This document shows, in pieces, positions 36,538-47,213 of a stretch of 64,000 bases of DNA. Below the pieces are notes generated by a model. It made no database searches and had not been told where the DNA came from. It was given only the letters and a program-made list of their open reading frames with translations. This DNA comes from Posidonia oceanica (Eukaryota; Streptophyta; Magnoliopsida; Alismatales; Posidoniaceae), in contig JAZBRS010000054.1 in assembly GCA_037176725.1 (NCBI GenBank), positions 17,564,001-17,628,000 of the forward strand, in the 5' to 3' direction. The first letter of the stretch is position 1. Each line of letters begins with the position of its first letter. A program made the translations under genes and the position numbers.

Positions 36538-39483
36538 TGTAACATCCGGAAATTCATTTCTCTTGTTATTATGCTTTTAATGAATTCCTTGGCTGTGGTC
36601 GGGTGTTACTGGCCTTGCGGACCCCACTTGAGGTTGTTGTGGGCCCCATCTATGGTTTGTGTGGGTCTTCACCTGTATTGTTGTGCTAGACTCCCACTTG
36701 TGGTGGTTGGTGGGACAGATTGTGGTCTGGTCCCTGGTCCTTCTCTCCCTTTCTCTCTCTCTCTCTCCCTCCCTCTCTCTTTCCCCACCACCCCCTCTCC
36801 CTCACGTGCCCTCCCCCTCCTCTTTTCCCCTCCTCCCCCCTCACGTGCATGCCATCTCCTCCCCATTTCCCGCATGTGCGTTTCCCCCCTCTCCCCACTC
36901 GTGCCTGCTCCTCCTCTCCTCTACGCGCCCGTGCCCTAACCCTGGCTGGCACAACATCTCCCTCTCCCTCTCCCCATCTCCATCTCCTCCTCCCCCCACT
37001 CTCTCCTCCTCCATTTCCCCCTCCCGTCCCCTCCTTCCTCTTCCTCTTCCTCCTCGACTGTTGGCGGTTGTTGGTGGTGGTCGGCGTACGGTAGCGGCCG
37101 GCGGTGGTGCAGCGAGCTCCGGTCGTCGTCCCGGTGGAGCGGCGTGCCTGTGTGCGGTGTGTGGAGCTCGGAGTGCGTGTGGATTGCTGGTGGACGGGGG
37201 TTGTCCCTCTGTCCCAAGATACACGCCTCGCCCTAGGAGCTCTATATATATAGAATTGCTATGTATGTGTCCCTTGCCATGTTTTGTATGTTATATTTGA
37301 GTTTGGCAATTTTTAGGGATTTATATGCATTTTAGCAAAATTTTTTGGCTTAAGTTGCCTTTTGACTTGAATGTGGTTTTCCACTGTTTGATGAGGTTGT
37401 ATGCTCTCAAACAGCTTGATTATGCTTTTATTATGTAACTTGCCATGTTTATATGCTATGGTAGAGGTTTGGTAATTTTTACAGATTTTATGTGGTTTTG
37501 GCCGAATATATGGCCCGAGCGGCTTAATTGCCTAATTGTGGTTTCCCGGTGAATTCCGGTGTTTTAGGCCTCGGATTGAGGTGAATGTGATATGTTTGGG
37601 TTGCTTGAGCGGATGTGCTCACTCCCATGTGTTGCACGCTTGGTTTGGCGTGGATTTGATAGTGTTTTGAGGTTTTGATAGAAAATGGCTTAAATATTGG
37701 TTTTCCGGTGTTTTCTTGTGCTACGTGGCTCAGAATGCCATAATATATGTATGGTCGCATCCCTTGTTTAATTCCAGAGATTCTGGTATATGGCACGCTA
37801 GTTTTAGAGTTTGATTCAAGTGTTTTGGGTTTTAAGTCGGTTTTATAAGTTGGCTGCCCTGTCTTGATTCGCCATGACCTTTTTGGTTGGTTTGCTGATT
37901 TCTAGGGGAAATCGGTACACCGATGTAACATCGGTGTCACTTTTTTCTATCAGATTTAGACCAGAACTTGATTTCGGTTGATTGATATTGATCGGTCTGC
38001 CGTTTCTAGGGTTGGATTGATCCGACCGGTGGATTTAGTTCCACCAAAGCAAGGATTTTCGGTATGACTGGTGGATTTAGTTCGGTCTGCCGATCATTGT
38101 GCGGACCGATCAACCAGTGGATTTAGTTCCACCGAAACAAGGATTTTCGGTCTACCGGTTGGAGTACCGGTCTGCCAATTTTGGTCTGGGATACTCTCCC
38201 GGGCTTGTTTTCCAATGTGGTTTCCTCGATTGGTTTTAGGGCTTATTGTGCTTTAGCCCATGATATTTGATAAATGTTTTGAAAGAGATTTTTGAGGAAA
38301 AATATGAATGGTTTGCAAATGATTTTGCCGAGAGTTTTCTGGGGCCGAAAACCTTGGAGTTGTGTTGGCTGGACCCGGGGATGCGACGGTGTTCCTGGTG
38401 TGTCGTACATTTCGCCAGGGTTGAGGTTTGGGGGTCGGGGTGCCGGTCGTACCTAGCGGTATCGTAGCAGCGGACTCGGGAGGTATGATACTTCTGCGTA
38501 GCTGGACGTGATACCCTAATGTTACGGGCACCGGGACTCGCTTGATTTTGGGTGCTGGCTGAGCCTAGGGGTTGGAGCCTTTAGTGGTTCGAGGCACTGG
38601 TGCTGGCTGAGCCTAGGGGTTGGAGCCTCTAGTAGTTCGGAGCACTGAGTTGAGGTCGTCGTATATTAGGCGTGCCCTGTAGTTTGTTCTGAGTGAGGAT
38701 AGCTTGCCCAGTTGGGGTGAGTAGCTTTCCCTGGTGGGGGATCGCTTTTGAGGTGTCTCTAGTGACGAGATGGCAGGACGGACATGCTCCTCCACAGGGT
38801 GGGTGTTCGTGGCAGTGCAATGAGCTGCAGGGGTGAGTCCTTGGCTACTGCTTGCGGCCAGGTCGGTTGCTTGGTGCCAGGCAACACGATTAGTTGTGGT
38901 TTTGTGCCCGCAGGGCTGTGTTTTGGTTATTGTTGGCCGTATTAGGCCTTGAACTTTGCCTGAGTTTGGGCTTAGTGAGGTTTTGCTATGTTTGGGCCGT
39001 ATTGGGACAGTTGCTTTTTCACCTGTGTATGGCATGAGATAGTGGTTCTGAGGTTTTTGGCCGGTGGGCCGTGGTTTGTGATATATTTTGTGAACGCCTG
39101 TCTTCCCTGGTTTTAACATGTTGGCTTTGGAAATGGTGTTTTAATTGATTATATTGATTGTTGTGGACCTAGATTTTTGGAGTTTTACCAGTTGTGCCGT
39201 ATTTGAGGTTTTATGCAGGTTTCTCGCGTGGTTTTTGTGAGGTGTGCTGGGTGACGATTTCTAGGTTACTCACGTGTGCTTTGTTGGTTCTCAGTTGCAG
39301 GTGCAGATGATTAGCTGGTTCGGAGTTCTAGTGCATATAGTGAGAGTCACATAGCTGTCCACTGCAGGTTCCTGGCATAAATATTTGTTGTTTAGCCCAG
39401 TAGTTTATTGTAATTGTTGTAATTAATTAAGTTTTAAATTTGTTGGGCTTTTGGTTTTGTTGGTAGTGACTCGGGTCGTTACA
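36538..39483 (+). mobile_element. Solo LTR (Del/Tekay-like), 2,946 bp, nested in the minisatellite
   Basis: It begins TGTAACATCCGG and ends GGGTCGTTACA. The flanks CTACG (36,533-36,537) and CTGTG (39,484-39,488) are the same minisatellite position and fit a 5-bp duplication with two later transitions. The interior is collinear, in inverse orientation, with 18,286-21,550: CT-rich block (36,750-37,060), TATATATATAG at about 37,243, and the repeated CTGGCTGAGCCTAGGGGTTGGA units near 38,560-38,630. No coding domains or internal retrotransposon parts. Confidence 0.85.
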
Positions 39484-40110
39484 CTGTGTCTTTGTCTCCG
39501 GTTGCCTCCCGGATGACAAATTCACTATCCTGCCTGCGTCTTTGTCACTGGTTGCATCCTGGATGACAAAGTCACTTTCCTGCCTGCATCTTTGTCTCTG
39601 GTTGCGTATCGCATGACAAATTCACTATCCTCTACGTTTTGTCACCGACTACGTCTCGGCAGACAAATTCGCTATCCTCAACGTTTTGTCACCAACTGCG
39701 TTTTGGCAGACAATTTCGCTATTTGGCTCCGTATTTTTTCATCGATTGTGTCTCGATAGACAAAAATCGCTATCTGGCTCCGCGATTTGTCGCCGACTAC
39801 ATCTTGGTTGACAAACTCGCTATCCTGCTTTGCGTTTTGTTGCCGACTGCGTCTCGGTCGACAAACTCGTTCTCCTGCTCTGCGATTTGTCGCCGACTGC
39901 GTCTCAGCTGACAGACTCGTGATCTAGCCTTGCGATTTGTCGTCGACTACATCTCGGTTGACAAACTCGCCATCCTACCTTGCAGTTTGTCGCCGACTGC
40001 ATCTTGGTCGACAAATTCGCCGATCTACCCCGCATCCTTGTCACCGACAGCGTCTCGGTTGACAGGTTCGCTCCCTGCCTTGCTCCAGTTTGCTTTCCAG
40101 TCGGGCTAGT
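39484..40110. repeat. 50-bp minisatellite, second block (about 12 diverged units)
   Basis: It continues the array after the solo LTR, still at 50 bp (39,784, 39,834, 39,884, 39,934). Here the stem words change together: CCGG/CCGG becomes CCGA/TCGG, CCAA/TTGG (39,692-39,706) and ATCGA/TCGAT (39,741-39,757). Confidence 0.85.
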
Positions 40111-40212
40111 AGCCCTAACTACTCGGTTGACATCCGTCATAGTGTCTGTTTGCCTTGGACACTCGCTTCATGCGGACGAGGACCAATCTCCCCCTCTGCC
40201 CAGGCTGGCAGC

Positions 40213-41325
40213 TGTAGATACCCCGTTTTGGCACTCCCCTCTTGTTAGTGTAGTCTATTGCATTAGGTCACCTCTAGAAACTCTTTGCCCAGCTCAAGTA
40301 CTCTCATCTAACTTATTGACACTTGTCTCTGTGATTGAGAGGCCAAAATTGGCAAGTTTGCATTTGAGTGTATTGGACGCTGGACTTCCTAACGTCCAAC
40401 AACCTGGTTTTCTATTTCCCCAAACTTGCCTTATTTGGCTAAAGTCAAATTTCATGCTTAGCCTCCACTAGAGGTCCTTTGACCAGTCAAGGGTTTAATT
40501 GGCCTTAATGGTCATTAATCAGCCACTTATTGAGGAATATTCTTTGATCATGGCACCTTTGCCTCGGAGGGTCGTTGGACGCTGTAATGGTCAGCATCCA
40601 ACACTTTTGAAACAGGAAAGTTTGCTGACTTGGCCTTTGTGTCCGTATTTGTTCCTCCCCTGCTTCTATAAAAGTAGAGGTACCCCCACTAGGTCAGGGG
40701 ACAGAAAATTTGAGTAAAGGTGGCCACAATTTTGAATAGAATTTGAGTGAGGGTCTACCAAGAGAGAATTTTGAGAAAGTGGATAGAGTTTTGAAAGAGC
40801 TTGAGTCTCCCTCTGTCTTCAGTGACATCATGTCGACACATCTTGCATTCCGTGCATAGATAAAAAGGGGGCTCTCTTTAGTTTTCCTTTTTTCATATCA
40901 TATGCTTAATTTCGTAGTATAGCTAGGCATAGTCATACTTAGTTGCAACTGGGGGGATAAAAACCCCTTGGGTAAGTACTCCTCCTTTCATTTCATGTTA
41001 ATTCTCAATTTGCTTTGAATCGTTTACTACACTATATTTAAAATCCGCATCTTTAAAATCTGTTTTGCAAGGAAAAGAAGAAGAAGAAGAAACTCACCAA
41101 ACATGGGCACCCTTGGGCAACGCAGGTGTTGTCCCAAGGTAGCTGAACCTACAACCATATCACATCTCCCAAGACGTCTCGAGGGCCAGCGAAAGCGAAC
41201 CGAGAGTGACGATCACACCAATTCCGTCACCTGTAGAGTGACGGAGTTGGATACAAAAAGGGGCGATGAGTAAGCACAAATAGACACAACAAGCTTCTCC
41301 AAACCACGGAAACCCCATATCCACA
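40213..41325 (+). mobile_element. Solo LTR, 1,113 bp, nested in element B
   Basis: It begins TGTAGATACCCC and ends ...ATATCCACA, with exact GCAGC duplications at 40,208-40,212 and 41,326-41,330. The duplicated target lies in a GGCTGGCAGCCCTAACTGCTC word that is found uninterrupted at about 41,373, which confirms the insertion. A TATA box (TATAAAAG, about 40,667) lies about 450 bp in. No coding domain or primer site. The start resembles Tat-type LTRs. Confidence 0.8.
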
Positions 41326-42551
41326 GCAGCCCTAACTGCTCGATTGATAACCGTCAAAATGTTTGTTCGGGCTGGCAGCCCTAACTGCTCGGTTGACACC
41401 CATCATACTGTTTAGCCCTCTTTTTGGTGCCAGGAGCGTTTCAGCCAGCCCCTGGTATCATACTCCTAATACCAGGGGCATCTTTTTCGCTACCATTAGT
41501 ATAGTGCCCTCTTTCCCCCGGGCTGGCAGCCCTAATTGCCCAAATGACATCCGTCAAAGTGTCTAGTATCACGGGCGGCAAGTATTATACTCTTGTCTGG
41601 AGTCTTCCCTCCGGGCTGATAGTCCTAACTACTAAGATGGCAAGCACGTTAGTCTTGTCCGGTGCCCTTCTTTGCGCAAGTTTGGATTAGCCACCAACTT
41701 GTCGCCTGGCATCGCATTGCACCATCGCTAGCATTTCATGACATCACATTGCATCACAGTGCATGACATCACATTACATCACATTGCATGACACCACATT
41801 GCACTACATTGCATCGCATCACATTGCATGACCTCGCATCTCATCTGCACTGCGTGGCACTGCATCGGCATTCATGCCCCTCTCAACTGGTAGAGCCTTT
41901 GACCGGCCACTGCCTCGCATCCAGCATCATCACATTAGCATCACATGCTAGATAGCGGCTTCAGCATCGCACTCTACATATGTCCCTAGCAGAGTCAACA
42001 TCAGCATCGCATGCCCAGCATCAGCATGCATTTCATCAGCATCGCATACTCAGCATCAGCATGCGTTTCGACAGCATCGCCACCTAGAGCCGTACACAGC
42101 TCAGCGCACAGTGTCAGTATCCCGCCGCTAGAGCCATGCACCGCTCAGTGCGCAACATCGCATCATCCACATCATCATCGCACCAGCATAACATCGGATT
42201 GCATTTCTATCAACGCACAGCATCGCGCATCTACATGTGTCCCAAGCAGAGCATCAACACACACCAGCATCAGCAGCGCTTAGAGCCGTGCAGAGCTCGG
42301 CGCACAGCATCAACATCACCATTACATGCACGCATTAGCATCGTGCGAACCTACACGCATCCTCAGCAGAGTTCAGCGCACATGAACATTAGCATTGCTA
42401 GCATAGCACTCGCATTTGCATTGCAGCAGCGAGCCACGACCATCTGTGTATCCGCTGGATAAGTGACTCACGCCAATAGTTAACTCTCCCATCGACTCTT
42501 GGTGGGGTGTCTTGTCAACCCTGAGCAGCGGTCTTGGTTCCCTCAACTTCA
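41326..42551. repeat. GGGCTGGCAGCCC hairpin words and GCATCA-rich tract of element B
   Basis: From 41,326 to about 41,650, GGGCTGGCAGCCCTAA(C/T)TG units recur (about 41,370, 41,519 and a diverged one at 41,611). A perfect 10-bp inverted repeat (CCCCTGGTAT/ATACCAGGGG) is at 41,449-41,478. From about 41,700 to 42,440 the sequence is built of GCATCA, TGACATCACATTGCA and CATCAGCATC words, a degenerate short-period repeat. No gene. Confidence 0.7.
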
Positions 42552-42554
42552 CTC

Positions 42555-42564
42555 AGGGAGGGGC
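42555..42564 (+). promoter_or_regulatory. Polypurine tract of element B
   Basis: A purine run AGGGAGGGG(C) ends three bases before the 3' LTR. This is the expected place and form of the plus-strand priming site. Confidence 0.75.
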
Positions 42565-44103
42565 ATTTATAGACACCACGATTTTACAGTCGATTGTCGA
42601 CGGGATTCTCCGGAAGAACATGCTCGAAAGCGACGGACCCCACATTTTAACCCAAACTTACCCAACACTTCAAAACCTACCCAAAACCTATCACACCACT
42701 AGCCCTCATAACCCTGAGCCCACTTGACGGCCCAGCGTCCAGGAAACGGGCCCAAAATCCACTGCAACAGCCTCAATCTGGATCATGCACGGGTTCCATG
42801 CGCGGGTTTGTTGTGCGTATACCGTGCGCGGTCCCCTGTGTCAGTTGGATTTACAAAGGTTTGCGCGTGCCGTTGACCGGTGCAACGACCTCCTGCTGAC
42901 ACGCATGGACCTGGGCGTGTACCCTGGGCTGCCATGAATGCCAGGCACTCGTCCCATCCTTGGCCGACCACCCCATTTGCACTCCACCACCTGCATAAAG
43001 CCAGCCCGCGCATGCACTGCACCCAGCCTCCTGCAGCCCCTCTGTGCATGGTACGAGCTCCCGTTCGGCGCCTTTGTGTCGCATGGTCTGGCACCAACTA
43101 CTCTCTCCCCCTCTGTAGTGCTCCGCCCATGCTCTGCCACCCTGCAATCTCACTCGACACGCAACCTCCAGCCTCCTCAACCACCTGTGCAGGCGGACAA
43201 AGGAAGGGGGGACCTTTTCGAACACACAACCTCAGCCTTGCTCCCAAACAACAACTAGCAACCCCGAGCCCCCAGACACCTCCGGCAGACCCTAGCTTGT
43301 GTATCTTGGAGCCGAGCAAGCTAGCAAAACCAGTAGCTCCCCTCTCGCCGGCTAATTCCCCCTTCTCCGGTGAGAGAACACCCATCACAGCCCTGTGTCC
43401 GGCCGTACACCCACTGCCAGTACCTCCCAAGCATTGCCTCCAACTTCGTAGCCTCTTCCACACTCCCAGCAGCCTTATCCCTCGGCCCTGCCTCGCCGTG
43501 AGCCACCGAACCCATCGCTGCAACTCCACCGCCGACTAACATCAGAGAGAACACCCATCACGACCCGCACGTGGCCTAACCCCTCAAACCAACTCCCGAG
43601 CGTCCTTCGAGCATCAACGAACACGCCCCAGCCCCGTCGTGCCACCACCGCTGCGTCCCGCGTCGTCGCAGCTCGGAGCATCGTTGCCGCTGGCACCCTG
43701 CATCGGGGGGCATCTCCATGAGCCCCCACAGGTGAGCGACACTTCCCCCTGCTTCATGACAGTCCCCTCTTGCTCCCTAGCCTTTTAATTGCGCATGATT
43801 TTCCCTTGTTTGTCGAATTTTCATCCTCTGTTTTCTGGCAAAGGCTTCGCAGGCCGTGCAAGGCCGTTGGCCACTAAGCATAGCCGGGGAACGCCCACCA
43901 CCAGTACATTGCATCCCTTAGACCTCCCTCGACCTTCCTCAACCCTCTCAGAGCACCGTGGCAGCGTCCCGTGGCTTGCCGACCCTCCTCAAGGCCGGCA
44001 AACGCCCATATCACCGACGGAGAGAAGAGGAGGTGGAGGAGAAGATCCGGGCCATGTTTTCTTGTTTTCTTCACATAGATTTGTTCTCCATGAGGCATGG
44101 CAA

Positions 44104-44290
44104 ACCCAAACCCTAAACCCAACCTAAACCCTAAACCCCACTTAAACCCTAGTCCAAACTCTAATCCAAACCCTAATCCCAACCTAAATCCCAAACCCTA
44201 ATCCAAACCCTAAACCCACTTAAACCTAATCCCAAAACTTAAACCCCACTCAAACCCTAAACCTAGACCTAAACCTACCCAAACCTACTT
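44104..44290. repeat. Degenerate telomere-like tract (CCCTAAA words)
   Basis: AAACCCTAAACCC-type words recur with irregular extra bases, resembling the plant telomere repeat TTTAGGG on the - strand. It lies in the 3' LTR of B and has no counterpart in the 5' LTR. Confidence 0.7.
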
Positions 44291-45695
44291 TACACCAAAG
44301 CTCACAACCCATTCAACCCAAAAACCCAACTCCCAAGCCCAACAGGCCCAGTCCACTGGATCTCACACACTATCGCCTGTCCTAGTGGCGACTAGTGTTG
44401 TCGCCATTGTGAGAGGCGACTTACTGTGTAAAACAAAGCAACCCCGTCGCCCATTTGAACTCTCCCGTGCCGCGCGTTTGGACACTTCTGGCCACTCCTC
44501 CCACCTTACCCTGACACCCGCACGACCTGCACCCATGCCCCTACGATCCCACGACCTGCCACCTTGCCCTGCCACGAGCATTCCCCCTGTGCAGCTTGAC
44601 CGAACAAAACCACCAAAACCCAACCCATTCCTCCATCGCCGTTGAATCGAGAGAGAGTCAGGGAGAATTCCAGGTGATCCCGAGTGAACCAAAGCCTCCC
44701 CTCGCTTGAGAAAGAGAGTTCAGAATGTTCCCCAGCTGCTAGGCCACCGGTCCGGAGCTTCCCACGCCCGTAGTCGCTGCGTCGAGCTCGCCGTCCAGCG
44801 CCGCATCTGTTGGTCACCGTCCACCTCTCCGGCCGATTCCATAAGTAGTTCCTCTTCCCCTTTAGCGTGCCTGAGGCCTTGGGAACCTTCCTGGTCTTCT
44901 TCCCCCACTGCCTGACGCGCTGAGCCCGCTCCCCGTGCTCTCGGCCGTCCCCTCGGCCGGTGACGCGTGGTGATGCCAGCGAGCTTCGAGCGAAGGCGGG
45001 AAAGAGGCTACGACCACCCCCTTTAGTTTGCATTGCGTCCCTCGTCTCCCTCTCACCCTCACGAAGCCTCACAGCCCGATTCCTTGGATTGTCGGCCGCT
45101 CCCGTGGCCAGAATTCATCAAACTGGCGGCGAAAAGGAGGGGGACGGGTGGAGCGATCCACCCACCCATTTCCCACACTGAAAGTGTGGTTGTGCTTGTA
45201 GGAATACCGTTGTGCTTCCTCAATCATCACCGGCCCGTTTCGCGTTGCCGGAGTCGCACGCTTCGACGTCGAAGTCCGGCACCTGGACTGTCGCTGACCG
45301 AAGTTTGAGCCGGCGTATCTCGTGGCTCAGGCGACCATTTTGCATGTTGATTGTATGCTTTTACTCATGGATACATGCCCTTCATTTTCATGTGTTTAGT
45401 TGCATGATTTGCATCGCCGTAGGCGCGAGATTTGGTGATGAAGCTCGACCACTGGACTGCCAGGTGAGTCGTCTGTCCTAGCGGTGACTCACCTCGTGTT
45501 TCGGGCAGTCCCTTGGCCGGACTTTGAGCCAGCGTATCTCGTGGCTCAGGCATCCATTTTGCATACCGATTGTATGATCTTGTTCCTGGACATGCCTTCT
45601 ATATTTCCATATATTTTGTTTCGTGTTTTGCGATGTTTGTATGTCCCCTAGCCGGCGATGAAGTTGACTGCCTGAAGCAGCTGGCAGAGGGCTCT

Positions 45696-45800
45696 GTCAC
45701 CTGTCCGACAGGCGACTTGTCTCGTCACCGTTCTCATAGGGGACCTACGCCGCCGCCGCTCCTACTGGCGACGTGGCCTGTCGCCGTGATGACAAGCAAC
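45696..45800. repeat. Four-unit 21-nt hairpin array, exact 28-bp step
   Basis: Units begin at 45,696, 45,724, 45,752 and 45,780. Arms are GTCACC/GGCGAC, GTCACC/GGGGAC, GCCGCC/GGCGAC and GTCGCC/AGCAAC, each with a nine-base loop, and 7-nt spacers. The two-unit array at 44,372-44,420 (ATCGCC/GGCGAC and GTCGCC/GGCGAC) and a single unit at 45,468-45,488 lie in the same LTR. Confidence 0.75.
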
Positions 45801-46420
45801 TCAAGCCAGGGTTCAGACAGTGAACGGAGCCACCTGTTTGCCACCTCGTCGTGACTTGCTTAGCTTTGGTTTTGTCTCGCTGGTTTAATTATCATTACAT
45901 CATGTTGATTCAACTTTAATTAGTCATTTTGGCATGGTTTTGCTAAGCTTTGCATGGTTTATAAATGCATCTTGCATACCGCCCTCAAGCGAACATAAAC
46001 CGGCGTATTACGCCAACACAAACCACACAAGAGCGGATTGGCCAAGAAAAACCGACTTTCTCGTGGATGTTGGAGTGCCTAACACCTTTCCCGCGCGTAA
46101 CAAGAGTCCTTACCCTTTCTCTAGATCGCATTGATTTTGTGTCATATACATTCGGGTCAGATTTGCATATTTTCGAACTCCATGAGTTTTGCATGTTTTG
46201 CATACGGTTTTCCTAATCTTCTAGTCTTCCGATTTTAATAGATTAGGTGGCGACTCCATGTCTTTTTTCTTTTGTTTTTCTTTATGTTTGCCCCTGCTTT
46301 TCTGGTGTTTTCGAGTCGATTTTCCCTCGGATCCACCATTTAGCCGTGGCCCCTCTCCCCGGCCGGCGTGCGCGAGCTTTGGCAACGTGCAACCGCGTCG
46401 CCAAAAACGGTCGTAGCAAA

Positions 46421-47160
46421 AACTTGTGAGTTATAAAAGCAAGATCATCCTCCGAATCATCAGACTTCAAAGAGGCTTTAAACGTCATACTCTTCTTCTC
46501 TGGAAAAACTTCAAATTCCTTCTCTTTCATTTGTACTTCATAGGAAGTGAGATATACTATGAAGCTTTCTAAGGAATACGTAGAGAGGTCCTTTGTTTCC
46601 TCAATAGCGGTAGTCTTCTTCTCCTAATCCGGAGTAAGTGATCTAAGTATTTTTCTAACTAAATCACTTTGAGAATAAGTTTTACTAAGAGAATGCAAAT
46701 TGTTAGTGATCTCACTAAATCTTGTAAACATATCACTAATAGATTCATATGGTTGCATTTTAAACATTTAATATTTATGAACAAGCATATTTATTTTAAT
46801 TTCTTTTACTTGACTTGTTCCTTCATGAGTAACTTCTAAAACTTGTCATGCTTCATGAGATGTACTACAATTTGAGATATGATTGAATTGATCTTGACTA
46901 ATAGCACAAAATATAGTATTTAATCCCTTAGCATCCAATGCAGCTAGATTCATTTCATTTTTATTCCACTCCTTATAACTCTTCTTAGTAGGAGTATATC
47001 CATTTATAACAATATCCCATAAATCAAAATTAATGGATTTATGATAGATTTGCATTCTACATTTCCAATAATTATAATTATTGCCATCAAAAAATGGTAG
47101 TCTATTTATACTTTGTCCCTCAATAATGCTAGAGTTTAATAAACAAGAATGTGAAGCCAT
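46421..47160 (-). pseudogene. Copia gag fragment (DUF4219/UBN2 type)
   Basis: The reverse strand begins at 47,160 with MASHSCLLNSSIIEGQSINR, then FFDGNNYNYWKCRMQIY (typical DUF4219 start) and later MQPYESISDMFTRFSEITNN and LVRKILRSLTPD of the UBN2 domain, with a few stops. It is cut off where element B ends (about 46,420), so zinc knuckle and pol are missing. Confidence 0.85.
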
Positions 47161-47199
47161 ATCTAGAAGATGGTTAAATCTTATAACTAGATGAACGAT

Positions 47200-47213
47200 G
47201 CTCTGATACTAAT
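47200..47213 (-). promoter_or_regulatory. Copia primer-binding site
   Basis: On the - strand, ATTAGTATCAGAGC follows the LTR end TCTAACA. It differs by one base from the initiator-tRNA-Met primer site TGGTATCAGAGC common in plant Copia elements. Confidence 0.8.

Larger units (their letters stand above)
26565..46420 (+). mobile_element. Element B: large non-autonomous Ty3/gypsy (Tat-like) element with gag but no pol
   Basis: Two homologous LTRs in direct orientation (26,565-30,374 and 42,568 to about 46,420) enclose a primer-site-like TGGCGACTCCGCTGGGGG (30,376), a long gag (31,470-33,771) and a polypurine tract (42,555-42,564). No protease, RT, RNase H or integrase motif is visible between gag and the 3' LTR. 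That space holds a 50-bp minisatellite, other hairpin repeats and two nested solo LTRs. A third is nested in the 5' LTR. The order LTR-PBS-gag-PPT-LTR without pol fits a TR-GAG-like non-autonomous element. The flanks do not show a target duplication: GCCCT on the left inside a Gypsy gag, AAAAC or similar on the right inside a Copia gag. Confidence 0.75.
42568..46420 (+). repeat. 3' LTR of element B
   Basis: It begins TATAGACACC (TG changed to TA) and is collinear with the 5' LTR at both ends. The end is placed at about 46,418-46,421 by aligning GGTCGTAGCAAAA with GGTCATTAGGACA of the 5' LTR. It has a telomere-like tract (44,104-44,290), a 219-bp tandem duplication (GAGCC(G/A)GCGTATCTCGTGGCTC at 45,307 and 45,526), and 28-bp-step hairpin arrays at 44,372 and 45,696. 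No gene; long ORFs here are chance readings of GC-rich sequence. Confidence 0.8.
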
